NCBI GenBank assembly: GCA_024224995.1
Contig: JAAENB010000682.1
Location: 1-10,854 of the forward strand
DNA length: 10,854 bases
Direction of reading: 5' to 3'
Source of the DNA: a bacterium
GTDB taxonomy: Bacteria > Spirochaetota > UBA4802 > UBA5550
The translations under genes were made by a program, and so were the position numbers. Positions 7,663 through 10,854 of the stretch are shown here, in pieces (position 1 is the first letter of the stretch; each line of letters opens with the position of its first letter). Under the pieces are notes generated by a model, which saw only the letters and a list, made by a program, of their open reading frames with translations, was not told where the DNA came from and did not search any database.

Positions 7663-7690
7663 TTTTTAAAGTATCAGTACTATTTTTCAA
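7663..7690 (-). promoter_or_regulatory. Candidate alaS promoter
   Basis: On the minus strand, TTGAAA (7685-7690) and TAAAAA (7663-7668) are 16 bp apart, 45-72 bp upstream of the alaS start. The -10 is only a partial match, so confidence is limited. Read-through from the TIR-like gene is also possible, as no terminator is visible between them. Confidence 0.3.
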
Positions 7691-7791
7691 GGAAATAATT
7701 CCGGCTATAGGAAAGTATGTCATGAAAGTAAGGTGAGTATCGACTCAGGGGCTAAAACTTCAAACATTGAACATCAAACCTGGAACTTATC

Positions 7792-8208
7792 TTAATTTAG
7801 CATCTCAGCTTCTCTGATCCAGTGTTCCATTATTTCGGGCCGGTCCCAGTCATGGACCTTATAATCGCTATTTCTGAAGATATCCGGGTAAAACTGTTCA
7901 GGAATTTCATCTTTCCCGGCATTCAGAATAATACCGGCAATTCCTTTGTTCATAGAACGGCTGATTTCCAGTTCTTTTTGTACCCATTCATTATCCTGGG
8001 TTTTCCCTGAAATAAGGCAAACCGTAACTGAGCACTGGTCAATTAATGACCTGATGTGGTTCTCAAGCTCTTCTCCGGGCCTGTCGGTATAATCCCTTTT
8101 GCATGAGTCCTTAACAAAAAGAACCCTGGTATTAACGCTTTTCAGCATAGCCTTGAAACCATAAACCTGTCCAATATCTTCTCCTTGAGCGTAGCTTAAA
8201 AAAATCAT
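7792..8208 (-). CDS. Stand-alone TIR-like (MTH538/ThsB-type) domain protein
   Basis: A 138-residue cytoplasmic protein consisting of one TIR-like domain. It opens with MIFLSYA (strand A), followed by EELENHIRSLIDQCSVTVCLIS (helix and strand) and EWVQKELEISRSMNKGIAGIIL. The WVxxE step and the following 'G-K-x-I-I' strand match the MTH538 TIR-like group, which includes ThsB of the Thoeris anti-phage system (family knowledge by recall). Glu79 of WVQKE is at the position of the proposed NADase glutamate. ATG 8208 is chosen over the TTG just upstream because GGAGG lies 6 nt before it. No ThsA-like effector (SIR2 or macro domain) is in the window. A good promoter lies upstream (8294-8322), with a poly-G tract just beyond. 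Possible roles are NAD cleavage, cyclic-ADP-ribose signalling, or protein binding only; the domain call is fairly sure, the defence role is inference. Confidence 0.75.
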   Translation of the reverse strand: MIFLSYAQGEDIGQVYGFKAMLKSVNTRVLFVKDSCKRDYTDRPGEELENHIRSLIDQCSVTVCLISGKTQDNEWVQKELEISRSMNKGIAGIILNAGKDEIPEQFYPDIFRNSDYKVHDWDRPEIMEHWIREAEMLN

Positions 8209-8293
8209 CAAATTTCCTCCTCAAGATTACTCATTAGCAAAAACCTATCTCCTTATAAATGTGCAGCCCGGGCTATGTTTTACTCCTAAATTA

Positions 8294-8322
8294 ATAATAT
8301 ACAAAAAATTGCTAAACGTCAA
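8294..8322 (-). promoter_or_regulatory. Sigma70-type promoter of the TIR-like gene
   Basis: On the minus strand, TTGACG (8317-8322) and TATTAT (8294-8299) are 17 bp apart, close to consensus. The predicted 5' leader is about 80 nt and contains the palindrome AGCCCGGGCT (8265-8274). The same 15-base stretch covering the -10 and its T-run occurs in the promoter of the CsgG-like gene. Confidence 0.6.
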
Positions 8323-8330
8323 TATGCAAT

Positions 8331-8339
8331 GGGGGGGGG
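8331..8339. repeat. Homopolymer tract of nine G
   Basis: Nine consecutive G lie 8 bp upstream of the TIR-gene -35, in the divergent intergenic region. Such tracts slip easily in replication and in sequencing, so the length may vary. Confidence 0.9.
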
Positions 8340-8383
8340 CATGGGCGTAGCAAAAAGAAGGACGGATGTACCGTTTTTGAGAC

Positions 8384-8472
8384 AGGTTCAAACAGTGGAT
8401 TTTTGTTATGGAATTTATCAAATTTGTGATAATTATGGGGCATAAAATTTTTTTATTGATTTATTTGAACCT
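8384..8472. repeat. 9-bp inverted repeat in the xseA upstream region
   Basis: AGGTTCAAA (8384-8392) and TTTGAACCT (8464-8472) are perfect reverse complements 71 bp apart; the second copy ends just before the xseA ribosome site. Inside lies a second dyad, TTATCA-6 nt-TGATAA (8415-8432), overlapping the candidate -10. Either could bind a regulator or form a leader structure, but function is unknown. Confidence 0.5.
8425..8433 (+). promoter_or_regulatory. Candidate extended -10 promoter of the xseA operon
   Basis: TGT followed by GATAAT gives an extended -10 (TGn plus hexamer, 8425-8433). The best -35, TTGTTA (8403-8408), is 19 bp away. Transcription would start near 8440, leaving a leader of about 43 nt before ATG 8483. 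Confidence 0.35.
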
Positions 8473-8482
8473 TTAAGGGTAT

Positions 8483-9811
8483 ATGCGACATAATATGGAG
8501 AATGAAAAAGCAGGAACAAAGCTCTACACCGTAGGCGAGATTACCAGGAATATCAAGAAAACCCTTGAAGGAAAGGCGGATTTTAATAATGTCTGGATAA
8601 AAGGGGAGGTATATAACCTTACATTCCATTCCTCAGGACATATCTATTTTACCCTGAAAGATGACAGTGCTGTTCTGTCGGTTGTTTTCTTTAAATATGC
8701 CAATAAAAACCTGAAATTTAAACTGGAAACCGGTATGAGTGTTCTGGCTTTTGGCAGTATTACCCTCTTTGAAAAAGGCGGCCGCTACCAGCTTAACGTA
8801 AGCCAGGTAAGACTCGAAGGAATAGGGGAGCTTCAGCAGCGGATTGAGCAGCTTAAGAAAAAGCTTACCCTCGAAGGGATCTTTGATAAAAAATTCAAAA
8901 AATCGATCCCCTTTCTTCCCAAAAGGGTAGGGGTGGTGACCTCTCCCACGGGCGCTGCCATCCGCGATATTTTAAAAGTAGCCTTGCGAAGATATCCCAA
9001 TGCTGAGCTTGTTCTGGCTCCGGCAAAAGTCCAGGGTGATGATGCTGCTCCCACTATCGTAAAAGGCATTGAGGAACTGAACAGGCCTGAAAACAATATA
9101 GATGTTATTATAGCCGGACGCGGCGGCGGTTCATTTGAAGATCTTATGCCCTTTAACGAAGAAATCGTAATAAGAGCTTTTTTTAATTCCGTAGTTCCAA
9201 TTATTTCGGCAGTTGGCCACCAGATAGATCATCCTCTTTCCGATGACGCGGCTGACCTTGCGGCACCAACCCCATCGGCAGGAGCGGAAATGGCTGTGCC
9301 GGTAAAACAGGAGCTTTTTGATGAGATTGGTTATTTGCTGCTTCGGGCAAATAATGCTCTTGAATCGCAATTGCGTCAAAAAAGAATGCAGGTAGAAGGG
9401 CTCATAAACAGGCGGATCTTTAAAGAACCGCGTGAAATAATAAACTACCGTGAGTTGCTGCTCTCGGACCTGGAAAGCAGGATGATAAATTCCATGAAAG
9501 GGCGCATTGCTGAGGAAAAAAACCGGCTTCTCAGGGTTCCGGACATTAAAGTTCTTTTTAAAAATATTCTGAATAATAAATCTCATGCCTATCTTATTGC
9601 TCTCAGTGCTGTTGAAAAGCTGTCTCCAATAGGGGTTATGAAAAGAGGGTATTCTATTGCCAGGGATGAGAATAATGCCATTGTCAACAGTATTAATGAT
9701 ACTGATGTTGGCAATACTATAAACCTGCAGATGCATGACGGATCATTATCATGCTCTGTTAATTCAAAAAAAGGAGAACAGGGTGGAAACCAAAAAACCG
9801 GTAAAAACTGA
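8483..9811 (+). CDS. xseA: Exodeoxyribonuclease VII large subunit
   Basis: Catalytic subunit of exonuclease VII, which degrades single-stranded DNA from both ends into short oligonucleotides in repair and recombination. The 442 residues are near the usual 440-460. An N-terminal OB-fold for ssDNA binding spans about 14-110 (YTVGEI...VWIKGEV...HIYFTLKD). The catalytic part has PKRVGVVTSPTGAAIRDIL (146-164), AGRGGGSFEDLMPFNEE (211-227) and SAVGHQIDHPLSDDAADLAAPTPSAGAE (242-269). A long coiled-coil region follows, then the C-terminal SPIGVMKRGYSI (381-392) typical of the family. ATG 8483 has AAGG 4 nt upstream, slightly close; ATG 8495 is in frame but has no ribosome site. The last 29 nt overlap xseB. 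All recognised motifs are intact. Confidence 0.96.
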   Translation: MRHNMENEKAGTKLYTVGEITRNIKKTLEGKADFNNVWIKGEVYNLTFHSSGHIYFTLKDDSAVLSVVFFKYANKNLKFKLETGMSVLAFGSITLFEKGGRYQLNVSQVRLEGIGELQQRIEQLKKKLTLEGIFDKKFKKSIPFLPKRVGVVTSPTGAAIRDILKVALRRYPNAELVLAPAKVQGDDAAPTIVKGIEELNRPENNIDVIIAGRGGGSFEDLMPFNEEIVIRAFFNSVVPIISAVGHQIDHPLSDDAADLAAPTPSAGAEMAVPVKQELFDEIGYLLLRANNALESQLRQKRMQVEGLINRRIFKEPREIINYRELLLSDLESRMINSMKGRIAEEKNRLLRVPDIKVLFKNILNNKSHAYLIALSAVEKLSPIGVMKRGYSIARDENNAIVNSINDTDVGNTINLQMHDGSLSCSVNSKKGEQGGNQKTGKN

Positions 9812-10079
9812 ACTGAAATTTGAAGAAGCACTAAAAGAATTGGAAAACATAGCAGCCCGCCTTGAGAATGGTGACCTGGACCTTGATGAATCAATCCGTG
9901 CTTTTGAGTTTGGGATGAAATACGCGAAATTATGCCATGATAAACTTGAGGAAGCTGAAAGAAAAGTTGAGATCTTACAAAAGGGCGAATCCGGGGAAGT
10001 TAAAAGCAAACAGGTCAAAGTTAAAAGCGATACCGGGGAGATCGGGGATGATGAGGAGCTTCAGGGGTCGCTTCTTTGA
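9783..10079 (+). CDS. xseB: Exodeoxyribonuclease VII small subunit
   Basis: Small subunit that binds in several copies to the XseA coiled coil. The 98 residues include the family core FEEALKELENIAARLENGDLDLDESIRAFEFGM...C...LEEAERKVEIL at about 11-64, two amphipathic helices. The start is GTG 9783, with AGGAG (9772-9776) exactly 6 nt upstream. An ATG 48 nt earlier is in frame, but it would add an unrelated N-terminus and has no ribosome site. The start lies inside the xseA 3' end (29-nt overlap), which points to translational coupling and a fixed subunit ratio. An acidic/lysine tail of about 30 residues, partly built from a small duplication (VKSKQVKVKS), extends past the usual length of about 75-85 and is probably disordered. 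Confidence 0.93.
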   Translation: METKKPVKTELKFEEALKELENIAARLENGDLDLDESIRAFEFGMKYAKLCHDKLEEAERKVEILQKGESGEVKSKQVKVKSDTGEIGDDEELQGSLL

Positions 10080-10115
10080 AAAAAAAGGTTCGAGGTTTTT
10101 TAACGGGGTATTATT

Positions 10116-10562
10116 ATGAATAAAAGGGCTTTTTGTATAATAATTTTTCTTTTTTTTGTTGGGTGTTCCAGTAGTGACAACATCTTTTTTTGTGAAGGGG
10201 TTTCTCCTGAAGGGGAGGGGGTTAATTGCGGCAAGAAGTTTGAGGCCGGGGAGCTCACTGCTATTATTAAAGGAGAGGCGCCTTTTGGAGTCAAAAAGAT
10301 CGATGTGCGGATTACGGAATTAAAAAAAGGGTTAGCTGCTGCTGTTGCTCAAGAAGAGAAAGAGGCTGCTGATGAGAGCGACGGGAAAAAGAAAAAGCCT
10401 CCGAAAGCTTTTGAGGGAGAGAAGATCTCTGTTGATGTAGACCCCGAAAAGAGCGATGCTTCGGCAAATCTGCCCTTATATACCGGAGGTCTCTATAGAG
10501 TAGAGGCTGTTAATGGCGATAAAAAACTCGCGAAAGGGACTATCGAAATAATTGAGTATTGA
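10116..10562 (+). CDS. Small lipoprotein of unknown function
   Basis: A 148-residue predicted lipoprotein. The N-terminus MNKR, a hydrophobic run and the lipobox FVGC give Cys17 as the acylated residue, followed by SSSDN. The mature part has two further Cys (26 and 38), a Lys/Glu-rich linker at about 72-110 (AAVAQEEKEAADESDGKKKK) that is probably flexible, and a C-terminal beta-like portion, LYTGGLYRVEAVNGDKKLAKGTIEII. The two flanking beta parts (about 39-70 and 108-148) may form one Ig-like or transthyretin-like domain interrupted by the charged linker (inference). ATG 10116 follows xseB by 36 nt on the same strand, so it is probably the third gene of that transcript. The ribosome site is weak (CGGGG about 8 nt upstream). 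I do not recognise the family and see no link to exonuclease VII beyond position. Confidence 0.75.
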   Translation: MNKRAFCIIIFLFFVGCSSSDNIFFCEGVSPEGEGVNCGKKFEAGELTAIIKGEAPFGVKKIDVRITELKKGLAAAVAQEEKEAADESDGKKKKPPKAFEGEKISVDVDPEKSDASANLPLYTGGLYRVEAVNGDKKLAKGTIEIIEY

Positions 10563-10772
10563 TGGGGCTCTCTCAAGAAACTCTTTTTAAACAGGGCTGG
10601 TTTCCGGGGGATTTTGCCTGGGGGTTCGTTCAGAGAGACGCTGCAGTGCAACGTCTTTACGGGCTTGTTTCGGAAGATGTTATCCCGGGTCCATGCTCTG
10701 TTTCACGGGGTTTAAACCCCGAGCTACAACACGTCGCCCCTATAATGCCGCCATATGGCAGGCAATTCTAGT
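10563..10772. repeat. Palindrome-rich noncoding segment
   Basis: This stretch holds three dyads: AGACG...CGTCT with an inner TGC/GCA stem (10636-10656), the perfect palindrome CGGGGTTTAAACCCCG (10706-10721), and an imperfect hairpin around GCCATATGGC (10746-10764). An open frame of 70 codons crosses it from 10559, but it overlaps the lipoprotein stop, has no ribosome site and looks like a translated repeat. The base composition is richer in GC than the flanks. The arrangement resembles dispersed intergenic palindromic elements; only one copy is in the window. Confidence 0.5.
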
Positions 10773-10773
10773 A

Positions 10774-10801
10774 TTGACATTTTAGACTAAAAATCTAAAA
10801 T
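10774..10801 (+). promoter_or_regulatory. Near-consensus sigma70-type promoter
   Basis: A perfect TTGACA (10774-10779) and TAAAAT (10796-10801) are 16 bp apart. Transcription should begin near 10808, about 25 nt before the gene starting at 10833. Confidence 0.65.
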
Positions 10802-10832
10802 ATGGCAACTATTTTATTAGATTGGGGTGAAA

Positions 10833-10854
10833 ATGAAAATCGATAGAAAATCAA
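10833..10854 (+). CDS. Start of a further gene (truncated by window end)
   Basis: ATG 10833 follows a GGGGTG (10824-10829) by 3 nt and lies behind the strong promoter at 10774-10801. Only MKIDRKS is visible, so the product cannot be identified. Confidence 0.55.

Noticed and set aside
7757..7790. Degenerate tandem of short units (CAAACAT, TGAACAT, CAAACCT, GGAACTT)
   Set aside because: Too short and imperfect to call a repeat array; spacing and units are irregular and no second locus is present.
8107..8238. Minus-strand frame overlapping the TIR gene start (begins MSNLEEEIDDFF)
   Set aside because: The nearest GGAG is about 14 nt from its ATG, and the TIR frame has far better signals.
8329..8445. 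Small plus-strand frame of 38 codons starting in the poly-G tract
   Set aside because: No true ribosome site (only the G-run), overlaps the xseA promoter region, and no recognisable protein features.
10559..10771. A 70-codon plus-strand open frame
   Set aside because: No ribosome site, overlaps the preceding stop, and runs through three palindromes; better explained as a noncoding repeat.
10802..10846. ATG immediately after the promoter -10
   Set aside because: The frame stops after 14 codons and would begin upstream of the predicted transcript start.

Overview
The window looks like ordinary chromosome from a diderm (outer-membrane) bacterium. Two genes encode lipoproteins with clear lipoboxes, and a third encodes a secreted protein ending in a beta-barrel-like stretch with a terminal Phe. 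Base composition is moderately AT-leaning by eye. The style (CsgG/LpoB-like secreted proteins, repeat-built lipoproteins) would fit Spirochaetota or a similar environmental lineage. That is a low-confidence impression, because no phylogenetic marker could be compared here.

Layout. 1-264 is a 5' intergenic region. 265-2475 (+) encodes a large lipoprotein with four transthyretin-like repeats followed by seven propeller-like repeats. It converges with a CsgG/LpoB-like secreted protein (2497-3486, -), whose terminator hairpin overlaps its own last codons. 3574-4059 (-) encodes a two-TM protein with a bacterial PH-like domain. It diverges from two tandem paralogous small membrane proteins (4146-4478 and 4599-4928, +). 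A hairpin at 4938-4967 separates these from alaS (4979-7618, -), a full-length alanyl-tRNA synthetase. Upstream of alaS on the same strand is a stand-alone TIR-like protein (7792-8208, -) with its own good sigma70-type promoter. Divergent from it is an xseA-xseB-lipoprotein operon (8483-10562, +) encoding exonuclease VII and a small lipoprotein. The end of the window holds a palindrome-rich noncoding stretch, then a near-consensus promoter and the first codons of a further gene (from 10833, +).

How the genes work together. XseA and XseB form one enzyme and are translationally coupled. AlaRS is a housekeeping enzyme. The envelope genes in the first half (two lipoproteins or secreted proteins, a PH-like membrane protein, twin small membrane proteins) are mostly unrecognised, and no shared pathway is evident. 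The TIR-like gene is the best candidate for a defence or NAD-signalling role, but no partner gene is in view. I found no CRISPR array, insertion sequence, tRNA or rRNA, and no convincing complete new system. The most interesting items are the orphan TIR protein with its promoter and poly-G tract, the tandem membrane paralogs, and the repeat architecture of the large lipoprotein.
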